A stretch of 64,000 bases of DNA from Axinella damicornis. Its lineage: Eukaryota > Porifera > Demospongiae > Axinellida > Axinellidae. The translations under genes and the position numbers were made by a program. This document shows positions 1 through 27,600 of this stretch, piece after piece. Each line of letters begins with the position of its first letter. Position 1 is the first letter of the stretch. The notes beneath the pieces were generated by a model. That model was not told where the DNA came from, did not search any database, and saw only the letters and a list, made by a program, of their open reading frames with translations. The DNA lies in assembly GCA_963931865.1 (NCBI GenBank), contig OZ007510.1, forward strand, positions 870,501-934,500. The letters run 5' to 3'.

Positions 1-620
1 CATGCTGTGTGCTCCCCCAGGTCCCATGTTGTGTGCTCCGGTCCCATGCTGTGTTCTCCCCCAGGTCCCATGTTGTGTGCTCCCCCAGGTCCCATGCTGT
101 GTTCTCCCCCAGGTCCCATGCTGTGTGCTCCCCCAGGTCCCATGCTGTGTTCTCCCCCAGGTCCCATGTTGTGTGCTCCCCCAGGTCCCATGCTGTGTGC
201 TTCCCCAGGTCCCATGCTGTGTGCTCCCCCAGGTCCCATGCTGTGTGCTCCCCCAGGTCCCATGCTGTGTGCTCCCCCAGGTCCCATGCTGTGTGCTCCC
301 CCAGGTCCCATGTTGTGTGCTCCCCCAGGTCCCATGCTGTGTGCTCCCCCAGGTCCCATGCTGTGTGCTCCCCCAGGTCCCATGTTGTGTGCTCCCCCAG
401 GTCCCATGCTGTGTGCTCCCCCAGGTCCCATGCTGTGTGCTCCCCCAGGTCCCATGCTGTGTGCTCCCCCAGGTCCCATGCTGTGTGCTCCCCCAGGTCC
501 CATGCTGTGTGCTCCCCCAGGTCCCATGCTGTGTGCTCCCCCAGGTCCCATGCTGTGTGCTCCCCCAGGTCCCATGCTGTGTGCTCCCCCAGGTCCCATG
601 CTGTGTGCTCCCCCAGGTCC
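1..620. repeat. 24-bp minisatellite (CCCATGCTGTGTGCTCCCCCAG unit)
   Basis: About 25 near-identical units fill the left edge. Because 24 is a multiple of 3, frames stay open across the array, but these are not genes. Each unit contains TGCTCCCCCAG followed by GT, resembling a 3' splice site. From 621 to 950 there is ordinary intronic sequence with no gene. Confidence 0.95.
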
Positions 621-949
621 CATATCCGTATCCCTTTCACCTGCTCCACCCACATCCCTCCTCCCACCAAGAGTGGCACAACTTTGCGTATACAAGATGA
701 CAGCGTTCATCATTTTGTCCTAACTCCCCAGCGCTCTCTACCTGAAGAGTATCGTGCTCTCTCCCCTCGTTATTGGGGGTGGGAGGGGCTCTCCCCTTGT
801 CATTGGGGGCGGGACGGGCCTGGGAACACGTTTAGAGCTTTACTATAGGAACGACTTGGGAAGCGTGGGGGGGGGGGGGGTCATACTGTGAAGGAAGAGT
901 AGACTCCACCTTCTCTTGACTCCTCTACCCTTCTCTTGCCGTCTCTTGC

Positions 950-1700
950 CGTCACTATCTGTCCCTACCCTTGACAGCACTCTCTGCCCCTACCATGACG
1001 TGACTCTCTGCCCCTACCCTGACGTGACTCTCTGCCCCTACCCTGACATGACTCTCTGCCCCTACCCTTGACGTGACTCTCTGCCCCTACCCTTGACGTG
1101 ACTCTCTGCCCCCTACCCTGACGTGACTCTCTGCCCCTACCCTGACGTGACTCTCTGCCCCCTACCCTTGACGTGACTCTCTGCCCCCTACCCTTGACGT
1201 GACTCTCTGCCCCCTACCCTTGACGTGACTCTCTGCCCCTACCCTTGACGTGACTCTCTGCCCCCTACCCTTGATGTGACTCTCTGCCCCCTACCCTTGA
1301 TGTGACTCTCTGCCCCCTACCCTGACGTGACTCTCTGCCCCCTACCCTTGACGTGACTCTCTGCCCCCTACCCTTGACGTGACTCTCTGCCCCCCTACCC
1401 TTGACATCACTCTCTGCCCCTACCCTTGACGTGACTTTCTGCCCCTACCCTTGACGTGACTCTCTGCCCCCTACCCTTGACGTGACTCTCTGCCCCTACC
1501 CTTGAGTCCCCCCTACCCTTGACGTGACTCTCTGCCCCCTCTACCTTTGACGTGACTTTCTGCCCCTACCCTTGACGTGACTCTCTGCCCCTACCCTTGA
1601 CGTGACTCTTTGCCCCTACCCTTGACGTGACTCTCTGCCCCCTACCTTTGACGTGACTCTCTGCCCCTACCCTTGACGTGACTCTCTGCCCCTACCCTTT
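950..1700. repeat. 24-26-bp minisatellite (CTACCCTTGACGTGACTCTC unit)
   Basis: About 30 units with small length changes in the C run. It is pyrimidine-rich on this strand and lies in the intron upstream of the possible exon at 1770. Confidence 0.95.
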
Positions 1701-1769
1701 CCCTCTGTACATTTTGTGCGGTAAGCAACAACTATCAGGATGGTGACCCTCCTTTGTTCTTATTGACAG

Positions 1770-17919
<16,150 letters not shown>

Positions 17920-18205
17920 TAAGATTATGCCAACTTTATAACAGTCATATGATCAGCTTGATTCACAAGGTCACATGGTATTTTATATAGTGTATTATGA
18001 CTTTCTAACCTGGTTCACCTTTAGAGTAGAGTAAGCAACTGATTTTTTCGGACACTATTTTCAAAGCACTAGCTACTACATCAAACGTCAAGATATTCAC
18101 CAACCGATATACCAACATGATAGAGGTTACCAACATGATGCGTAGACCTAGCAGTTTTGGTGCATTCTATAACTGGTTTATAGTAAACATCAACGGACTC
18201 GCGCG
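17920..18205. other. Gene 3' flank, nothing recognised
   Basis: Sequence after the myotubularin stop codon. I could not pick out a convincing poly(A) signal near the stop. Confidence 0.5.
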
Positions 18206-18209
18206 TGTA

Positions 18210-19392
18210 CGCAATTATTACACTCCTGATACATGGTAGGGGGAAAAAATTGTGCCGCGTAAATAATATTATAATAATGTTTGAGGATTGGCCTACAGAG
18301 ATTCTGACTACGCCGTGATCGCTATCATGCACTGACCTGAATTATAAAAGTTGGTGCTGAAACTCACCTTGGTGGTGGAGATATGAGCGCTTTTGTCTCG
18401 CCGTTGGCCGCCGGTCGCCATTGCCTCGAGCGCTCCATCGACTTCCGGTGGCAGTACCGTTCTTAGGAAAGGCACACGAAGATTCTGACCACACGGCCGT
18501 GATCGCTATCGTTCACTGACGCTTACATGCCAAACTCACCGTGCTGGCTCAGTTGTGAGTGCTGTAATAATGTCTTGTCTTCCTTTTGGTCGCCATTGCT
18601 CGCGCGTGAGCGTGGTTGCACGTGGTATGTGCGTTAATTGGAACTTATTGCTTGCGCTACGGCAGGTTGCAATGCGGCTACTTTACTAAATAATTTCAGA
18701 TCTTCTCTAACAGAGCTCTAGATAATTATAGCTAGCTATCATCATGGTACTGACGTGATTGGAACGAACTGTCACACTTAGCTTGTGCTACCAGGAGTGC
18801 GGTTGCCCCTCGATAAAGCATTAGCCTATAGCTTTATTAATTGCGTACACACAATTAATAAATTATAATCTGCTATAATAATTATAGCTTTATTGAGGGG
18901 CAACTGCACTCCTGGTAGCCACGATGCAACCGGTTACAACTCGCTGGTCGCGCGCTCATTCCAATTAACGCACATGCACGTCACGACCACGTTCGGTCGA
19001 TTGAGTACGCACTGGCGGGAAGACAAGAACTTATTACAGCGCTCACAGCTTCGCCAGCACGGTGAGTTTCGGCATGTGAGCGTCAGTGAACGACAGCGAT
19101 TACGGCTGTGTGGTCAGAATCTCCTCGTAAGACTGTATTGGCAACCAACGTCGAAGAGAGTGATCGAGCAATGGTGGCCGACGGCACAACAAAAGCGCTT
19201 GTATCTCCACCACCAAGGTGAGTTTCAGCACCAAAATCGTACGGTTGGGACAGTGCATGATAGCGATCATGAAGGTGCAGTCAGAATGTTCGTACGCCGT
19301 TGCTATCACTCGAACGAATTAATTATATTACATTATATTACGTGGCACAATTTTCCCCCTACGTACCTTATACCAGGAGTGTAATAATTGCG
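18210..19392. mobile_element. Long imperfect foldback (inverted-repeat) element
   Basis: The left end CGCAATTATTACACTCCTG (18210-18228) is the exact inverse of the right end (19374-19392). The arms share further complementary blocks: GTGATCGCTATC against GATAGCGATCA, CTCACCTTGGTGGTGGAGAT against its inverse, and TACCAGGAGTGCGGTTGCC against GGCAACTGCACTCCTGGTA around the centre. The loop is at about 18825-18895. No coding capacity and no clear target duplication were found. Confidence 0.7.
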
Positions 19393-19740
19393 TCACGTGA
19401 CTCAACGAATCAGATATCGCAGATGCATACTTAGTGTATGGCACTGTATGCATCACCGTGCTTTGTGTGATGAGAGACTAGAGTTAAGAGTACAACAAGG
19501 AGACCTACCTCACTGGCAGAAGAGCTGAGCTAGCTACGGCACCGTCGGCTTTGTCCACTTCAATTTTTCTGACCTTAATAACATTCTTCAACGTATAATA
19601 AGATCACAACATTGAACCTTCACCTTTTCTTATTATGGACTCTAGTGGAAGTAGAGAGAAATTGAAATGACCATGTGCTTGCTAGTTGGACGGACCTTCA
19701 GGAGTTTTAGCTAATAGTATAATAGTTTAGTAGTAATAGT
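19393..19740. other. No recognised feature
   Basis: Intergenic sequence with no coding signal or repeat that I can support. Confidence 0.5.
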
Positions 19741-19744
19741 ATCA

Positions 19745-19995
19745 TTCCACCTCGACGGTCACGGATGACACGGGAAAGCAGAAAGCAGTTACAGTGCAGT
19801 GCAGTCTGGTGCAGTGCAAAGTACGAAGGTGCCACGAGAGCCCATCCAGACAACTGAAAAATGAAGGTGAAAAACATTTTCCGCGCTTCGCGCGGACAGA
19901 TCGGCGCTTCGCGCCTCCATTCACTCCCTTCGGCAGTGGCCGTACTCAGGAGTAGTGCCCCCCTTCCAAAAAACAACTTCCTACGCCACTGGTGG
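19745..19995. mobile_element. Dispersed repeat, copy 1 (end TTCCTACGCCACTG)
   Basis: Contains the block ACGGTCACGGATGACACGG, then GAAGGTGCCACGAGAGCCCA and CAACTGAAAAATGAAGGTGA. The same blocks recur at 29275-29425 and, inverted, at about 27405-27475. The end TTCCTACGCCACTG resembles hAT-type termini; that assignment is inference. Confidence 0.6.
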
Positions 19996-20102
19996 TGAGG
20001 GCTACCACAGAGGGACAACAACTACTTGAGACCGTGAGGCCCAGAGCGGCAACGACGACTGGAGTCCCACAACAAGGAATATCGTCGGAGACGCCTCGGA
20101 CG

Positions 20103-20196
20103 TAGCCTCGTTCCCAGTCCCACGCCCAGCTTTTCGTCGCTGCTTACCGTACTAAGCAGCGACGAAAAGCTGGGCGTGGGACTGGGTACGAGGCTA
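20103..20196. mobile_element. TAGCCTCG-family palindromic element, 94 bp, 9-bp TSD
   Basis: An almost perfect palindrome with ends TAGCCTCGTTCCCAGTCCCA and its inverse. It is flanked on both sides by CCTCGGACG (20094-20102 and 20197-20205). It consists only of terminal repeats with a short loop. Confidence 0.9.
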
Positions 20197-20205
20197 CCTC
20201 GGACG

Positions 20206-21575
20206 GGCAACTAGCACGGATCGTGGACGTGTCATGCGGCCGGCAGTGACGTACATATCAGAGGGCACGTGAGACGACGACGCGTGCGCGTATTTGAAAA
20301 ATAATGTAAACCGGGAAAAGCGGGTGCTGGAACGTCGACTAGCAGAGGCACAAATTATAGAGAAGGCAGCTTATGCAGGCTGGAGCGTTGGAGGGCTGTT
20401 GCATTCTTGTATAGGCTCCTCAAGTCAGGAACCTGCTGCCTCATACGTCACAGCTAAGTACAGTGCTGACAATCACACTGCTTGCATGCTCAGGCTCGCC
20501 CCATGATGATGTAAGCATCTGCAGTAATAGTCAGATGATCATAAGGTAAGGTGGGGCTATTCCCGACAATTGCCATGCCTGCCTTTTCTAGGAAAGTTTG
20601 GTGATTATTCTGGTATGGCGGAAGAACCCTCAATCATGCACCCCCCACCCCCGTTCTTGTAGTTGTCACTCTAGCTCATTGTGAGTATAGCTACGATTTT
20701 GGGGAAAACTTTGTTATGAATTGACGAAAGCCTACAATTATATCTCCTGGTAAATTCATACTCAAGGTGCAGAATGCCAGCTGAAACGAACACTTATTGG
20801 CTCTATAGTGCCCTGATGTACAGGGCCTGTAACATGAACTTGTCAGTGCAGCCCCTCTAGTGAATTTTTGTCGATGATAGTGAATTGTCTGCTGTACCAT
20901 AAGTATGGGAAGCTATAGCTTAAGCTCATCCCAGTACATTACGTTACACTCACATCGAGCTAGGTAGTTGTTGACTCGCGTGGCCAGTCTGCCATGGCCA
21001 CGTGAAACTTAAGGCGCAGGCGGACGCTCAGTCTGCACTTGGCTAGTCACAGTTTGGCACCCAGAAAAAAATGTTTGACTGTACGAGCCTCAGTCTCAGT
21101 TCTCATGTAAGTTTCTCTGTCTAGTTATGTAAGAGTTTAGGTGTGGATGTTTGGCCATGCCTGATAATTACGTCCAGCATTCACTAAACAACATTGACAA
21201 TTACCATGATCATGAATGAAATGTACATTTCATGCAATTATACAAGTCTTGTAGCTACCTGCATGCATGTAATTGTGTGAATGATGTGTATAATTATACA
21301 GATGTCATTTCCGCTTACGACTACTACAAACTCGAGATCAAGGTGGGGGTGGTGGGAGAAGGTACAAAATGATAAAGCAGATGCGTACATAATCACCACA
21401 ACATCAAGAAGACACAGTTTGTACTATAGTTAGTGGTCCCTTGTTGATTCTGTTGTAACAAGAACATAGAACGACACATGACTCATAAGTGAAAGAGTTT
21501 GTATACCAGCTTAACATATTAATTGTATGCTTGCTAGTAAGCCCTGTTGTAAATATGAAATTATGTTAACACCTG
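20206..21575. other. Intergenic, no gene supported
   Basis: An ORF at 20294 (starting MKNNVNREKRVLERRLAEA) and a start-plus-donor context at 21070 were seen but do not join to anything recognisable. Confidence 0.4.
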
Positions 21576-21578
21576 TTC

Positions 21579-22010
21579 TAGCCTCATTCCCAGGCCGCAG
21601 GAGAAACGGTTTCATTTCCAGGTCGTAGGAGAAATGGCTTGGCAACTTTCACTTTCACGAGTTCAAACTCTTACTCCTGCTGCCAGGAAGTCCAGCAAAT
21701 TTAATTTCAGAATGTCAATTATACAGCCGTGCATTGGAAATCGCAGTCACACCCATTCCATTGCTATTTAGTCAATAATTATTCCACTATTGTAGGCATC
21801 TGCATAGTTGGTTCGAACAGCTTCTGCACCGAACAGGCCTTGTCCGCTAGCAGCAGGAAGGCTTTCTCAGCAGCTAGAAAACTCACTTGCACTCACTAAA
21901 TCCAGTATTCACTGGTTGAATGACGTAGTGTAATTGCCATGACCGTACACAGTTTGAACTCGCCGAAGTTGCCAGGCCACTTCGCCTATGGCCTGGGAAT
22001 GAGCCCTATA
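21579..22010. mobile_element. Diverged TAGCCTCG-family element
   Basis: The left end is TAGCCTCATTCCCAGGCCG and the right end GGCCTGGGAATGAGCCCTA. The ends are complementary with mismatches, and no target duplication is clear, so this is probably an older copy. Confidence 0.55.
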
Positions 22011-24340
22011 CCATTTCAGAATTGAGACGTGTTGTTAGTGAGGGACTAGACCATTGAATGTCCTATATGGAAACATGGAAACATGGCTTCTTATGGGCCA
22101 GATTTTGCAAGGGGAAAGAACATTGATCACTACAGACTTCAATATTGCATGTGGACATTATGGCCTACCATAATTTTGAATATGACCACTAACGTGCTAG
22201 GATTATAATTATTATAATTATAACCACTCAACATTATTTCGACCTCTCTAGACAGGGATATCATAGCAGACATCACAAAGGAATCCAATTTCCTAGACTC
22301 CCCTAATACACCCCCCATTTGTAGTCTAAAGTGGGAAGGGGGCTTTTACTTGAATATTCGACTATAGTCTTGACTATTTGCCCCACGAACGCAAGGACGT
22401 GGTGAGATGAAGAAATGACGTAGCTGTCTGGAAGAACACAACGGTCGTGTACCACAAGACATTTCCCAAGTCGGCTGGTACTAGCTAGCAAAGAGTGGCA
22501 GCGAGATAACCTTAATTGCACCGTCAGTACTGGAGACGATGGAAACATCTTCAGAGGGAACTATGAAGTTTGCGGGAACACTTTATCGGTCATGATCGAA
22601 CGAGAGCAAGAGCAGCTTTGTGAGCAGATCCTTCAGTCACAAGTACAGACAACACACAACTATTTCTAGTTGATCACCGACTGTCGATGTCCGTAGCATG
22701 GCAGTGAAGTCACAGTACCATAGTCTCCGCTAATACACCCTCTTCGAGTAAACACCCTCCCCCTCTTTAACTACCAAGTTCAACTCGTTTAAAACACCTC
22801 ATGGTTAGAAATGTCAACCAACTACACAAAGGGTGCTTTGGAAGTGCACGCATAAATAATATGTGACCCACTCTGCATGGAAAATCGACCATCTGGGATA
22901 AAAAATGAATTTACATTATGCAAGTTTAATGCTCAGTGTTTTCTTGCACGTATTCTGATTGCATGCTGTAATTCTAACGCTCATAGCGAGTGAACGTGTA
23001 GGACTTCGCTCTGTAGCTTGAGATTCTAGTACGCAGCAGACCAGAAGCCATATTATGCATTCCAGATTTATGCAAATTGCCAGTACAATCAAAATAGACA
23101 TGTATTGACCACATTTAGACACCCACAACTCTGGAATGGTAAGTCCGATTTGAAAGATAAGAGTACCACTGTGGATGGGCTCTCTGGTGGTGTAATAATC
23201 ACCAAAAATACCAGATGGTTGGTTTCACAGAGTGATATCCATCACACTTTGAGTGTGTGTACAGCCATTGCTGAGATGGCACTGCAAAACTGATTATGGT
23301 TTTCTCTTCACTGCCTTGTGAATATAACTTACATGGAAAAGGAGGTTAGGACAAACATAAGGTTAAGAAAAAGGGTATGCTTGTGGGAGGGGGTCTGACG
23401 GTTTAACGAAGGAAATTTGTGAGGGGATATGTCCATGAAAAAACCCACATACAAACAAGACTGGGCTAGCTGTGGTAAAACCAGGAACAATGGGAACGGA
23501 TTTGAAAAACTAGCCTGTGTAATGAATGTCTTCTCATGCATCTTTCCTCATGCATTCCTTGAAGGTCGAAGGTCATGTGCATATTTAATGAGGTGGCTAT
23601 ATGGGTGAATTCCATGTGGGCACTAATTTTCATTCCAATGTTGAGCTCGAAGGCTATGTATGGATGAGTCCATTAACGTAGGTGCTCAACAGGCTTGAAC
23701 ATTCATAAGCTGTGTCCTACAGAGGCCACTCAGGAAAGCATCTTTACGTTGAGCTCCAATTAGAATGCTTTGCCTGCTCTGTTGCATTTTGAGCAGAAAC
23801 CAAAACCCAGCCTCTCGTAGATAACAAAACATTTCTATCATGATTATGGCACATGACCTTCAACCTCTAGGAACTCAGACAGAACAGGTTACAGAACAAC
23901 TTTAGTGAGTAAATAAACTTCTGCACTGAACAAGGCATTTTATGGCAGTTTGGGCATGTTGGGGGAGGCCAGTAGTCCAGCCAGGGAGGGATCCAGTCAA
24001 CAGCCGTATTCAATGGCATGACGGAGACTCAATATATAGTGCATGCTTGCCCTCATTACCAGTTGTGTGATATAGCTTATATTAGTGATAGCTGGCATGC
24101 AATCTCTACCTAGCCATGGTGTGTTTGCTTGTCGTCTTCATCCTCAAGACGTTGTACTCTATGTTGCACCGGTTCGCTTAAGTGAGTTAGCTGCTATTGG
24201 CCAAGATGCATAGCCAGGTACGTAGCTAGCTACTAGCCAAATATATTTAGCTACCAGGGCACTTGTCAAAGTTATCAGCCAGCCTAGGCTGGGTGTTCCT
24301 TCACACTACCCAAGGATACCACACCAATAGGCCTGGCAAA
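22011..24340. other. Intergenic region without recognised gene
   Basis: Ordinary AT-richer sequence. It may contain 3' exons of the homeobox gene, which I could not identify. Confidence 0.4.
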
Positions 24341-24477
24341 CTACATACAATGTTGCCTGTTAGGTCTTGCAAGTGATTCCTGTAGGGAGCATCTGGTTAC
24401 CAGGGAACACCACCTACTGAGGTGTGATGTAGCTACTAACTGTGAGTGTGTCTGACTATGATCACTTCTGTATGTAC

Positions 24478-24616
24478 CTTCACAGGTTTCATCTGAGGTT
24501 GAAGGTGACTCTCCACCATTCAGAGAGGAACTGTCATCTGAGATGCTTCTCTCTTCTGCTTCTTCTGAGCTTGCCTTCTTCATTCTCCGTCGGGCATTCG
24601 CAAACCACGTCGATAC
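24478..24616 (-). CDS. Irx-like homeodomain exon 2 (recognition helix)
   Basis: Acceptor CCTTGCAG. Encodes VSTWFANARRRMKKASSEEA, then an acidic serine-rich segment. The likely donor is GTACAT at 24477. If it is not used, the frame runs on to a stop at 24341. Confidence 0.88.
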
Positions 24617-27600
24617 CTGCAAGGTATCCCATAATAGCACGTATAATTATGGCATTGTAGTCTATAGCCAGAGGGTAACAGAGTTCATCTGATAAGGGGA
24701 GACAGTGAGGGAGGCACAGTAATACACAGTGAGGGAGGCACAGTAATACACAGTGAGGGAGGCACAGTGAGGGAGGCTTGTGCCTGACTCATGCATGCAG
24801 CAAGAAGACGCAGTAAGGGAGGCTTGTGCCTGACTCGTGGAGACACAGTGAGGGAGGCTTGTGCCAGACTCGTGGAGACGCAGTGAGGGAGGCTTGCGCC
24901 AGACTAGTGGAGACGCAGTGAGGGAGGCTTGTGCCAGACTCGTGGAGACGCAGTGAGGGAGGCTTGCACCAGACTAGTGGAGACGCAGTGAGGGAGGCTT
25001 GTGCCAGACTCGTGGAGACGCAGTGAGGGAGGCTTGCGCCAGACTCGTGGAGACGCAGTGAGGGAGGCTTGTGCCAGACTCGTGGAGACGCTGTGAGGGA
25101 GGCTTGTGCCAGACTGGTGGAGACACAGTGAGGGAGGCTTGCGCCTGACTCATGAGACGCTGTGAGGGAGGCTTGCGCCTGACTCATGGAGACGCTGTGA
25201 GGGAGGCAAGAGTTCAAGAGATCTTTGAAGAGAGAAGTGATGCTAATGCAAATGCCATGAGGAAGTGAGAACTTGGGCCAGAGATATCTGCACAGAGAGC
25301 TGCATAGGGAACCAGACTCACATGGACAGCAAAGCTGCTCCTACGAAAGTCACTCGCGTCACTGATCTAATCCCGCACACTGAACACCCACTTCCATCGG
25401 TCAACACATGTATACAAAGTACAAAGGTCATGCATCACTGGTCTAATCCCACCGTACATCCCACTTCTGTTACTGACGGACTCACTCACACAAGCTTAAA
25501 TATAATATTGAGTCCAGCATAGCTCATTGCTCTGGTAGACTGACAGCATTGTGCAATAGTGTCTATGGCGAAGAGTGGACTAATATATAAGTGTGAAGGT
25601 CATGGAGTACGAAGGTCGCACGTGTACATCACTAGCCCACCGAACACCCACTTCTGTTGTACACGTGCACATACACACACACACACACCCACTCAATCGA
25701 TGGCTTATATTCATGGTCAGCTAAGGTCCATTTAACTGCAAAGCGTTTCAGCTCCAGTATAGTTATGTACACAGTCGTGTGTGCATACTCTACAGAAATT
25801 AATACATGATGTGCTCAAGCATAATTAGACCAGACTCCTTTCTCCCCTTCCTCCTCCCTCCCTCCCTCCCTCCCTCCCTGCTGTGTATATAGTCTGGTGT
25901 AAAGTCTGGTCTAAAACTAAAGTCTGCCAGGGAAAAGAACATGCAGTTGCATTGTCAGTCATAAGCAGTCCTTATAATATACTTGTCCATGCATAGAAAG
26001 GTGATTGAATGGCTTCCAAGGAAATAGTTAGCCGAGCTAAATTCTGAATATTCACAGAGAAGCCAGGCAGTAGTGTGGCTCCAGATCACCTTGTAGACAC
26101 CCCTACTAAACACTTACGGCTGAGAGAATTCTGTGGAGCCACTTATCAATCTGGTATCAATCCAGTTCTGTGGAGCCATTCAACAGTCCGGTATCAATCC
26201 CGAACCAACATTGAGTGAATAACTAAACTTTGTACTATACTACCAAATTAGGTAACAAACATGAAAATGGCTGCTGCCTGACTGAGATTTCAGGGCTGAA
26301 GGTTGGCAATCTAAAGGTCTGGCTATCCAAAGGTTGGCAATGTAAGGTGGTCTTCTCCGGCATTGCTGAGTGTGATAGTTAGCTCTAGCAGCATTTTGGC
26401 AAGTACAGTCCAGCAGCTGGTCTGTGCAGTGTGTGTGTCTTGCTATCATTCTATATGCAGGCTACTCTGGCAGGGAATACACACTGGAAGATGTTTTGAC
26501 AGTAGGATGTCTCATGGGGTGGATATATACCCCGGTATATGTTATGAAACTGAGCAGTTACAACCATGGCTACTAGCTACATCAACTCCTCCTATCTCCT
26601 CCCTCCCTCCCTATCCTTGCGGAGTTACTAACTGCTCACCTGTGTGAATGTGAGTTGTGTGGACTGGCAGAGCAGGATCTTCTCATGACGGGTAGGATAG
26701 GGGTGATCCTTGTGCTCTTCAAACCACTTGATCAGAGGGATTGCTCGCTCTGGGGTCAGCTTGTACCGTGGTGAATCATAGGAGAGCTTTGGGAAGGAAG
26801 TTGGAGGAAGAGTCGGAATAGTGGGGTAGGTGCTGCAAAAATAGAAAACAAAACATATTTCTGAAGGGTGAAGTGAGGTCCCCTCAAACGTTGCCACACC
26901 ACAACACACTGGCAGCACTTGCTGCACGTACGTTAGACAGCTACTATAGTGGTACATCAAGCCAGTCCGGATTGTCCTGTTTTTCCAGTATTGAAATGTA
27001 TGCCACCACACTGCAATTGATACTCAATCTGATAAGATAAACTACCCCTATCAATCCTTCCTTATCTGCAGCCATTGTGCCCGACGCTAACTTCATACGT
27101 AGTACTTCCGTATGGGTAGTGTGGAGAGACAGTATAGCCACTATATGCCCAGCGCTAACTAAGATGAATTCATAGTTCATAACTAACTTCCATAATGTAT
27201 GCGTATACAGTGCGTAGAGTCAGTAGCCACTATGCCGGGCGCTAGCTAAAGATGAATTCATAGCACATAATCAACTTCCGTATGTGTAGCAGGGCCGTAG
27301 GAAGCAAAACAAAACCTGTCCGGCCAATATTATAACAGCATAATTACACGCTGCCGAAGGTAGTGCGTAGAGGTGTGTAGTGCCGATCAGTCTGTGTGTA
27401 GCACGGGAAATTTTTCGCCTTCATTTTTCAGTTATCAGGATGGGCTCTCGTGGCACCTTCATGCTTTTTTGCACTGCAAGTTCCAGATGTACAAAGGATT
27501 GCAGGTCCCAGTGGGAACGAGACTACGGACTGCCCTGGTCTAGCTCGAGCGCTCGCGCTTTCGTGCATGCCCACACGATAGATCTATTTATTTTTTTGTA

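Noticed and set aside
20294..20506. Small ORF with a charged helix (REKRVLERRLAEAQ)
   Set aside because: Short, isolated, with no splice or promoter context linking it to another exon.
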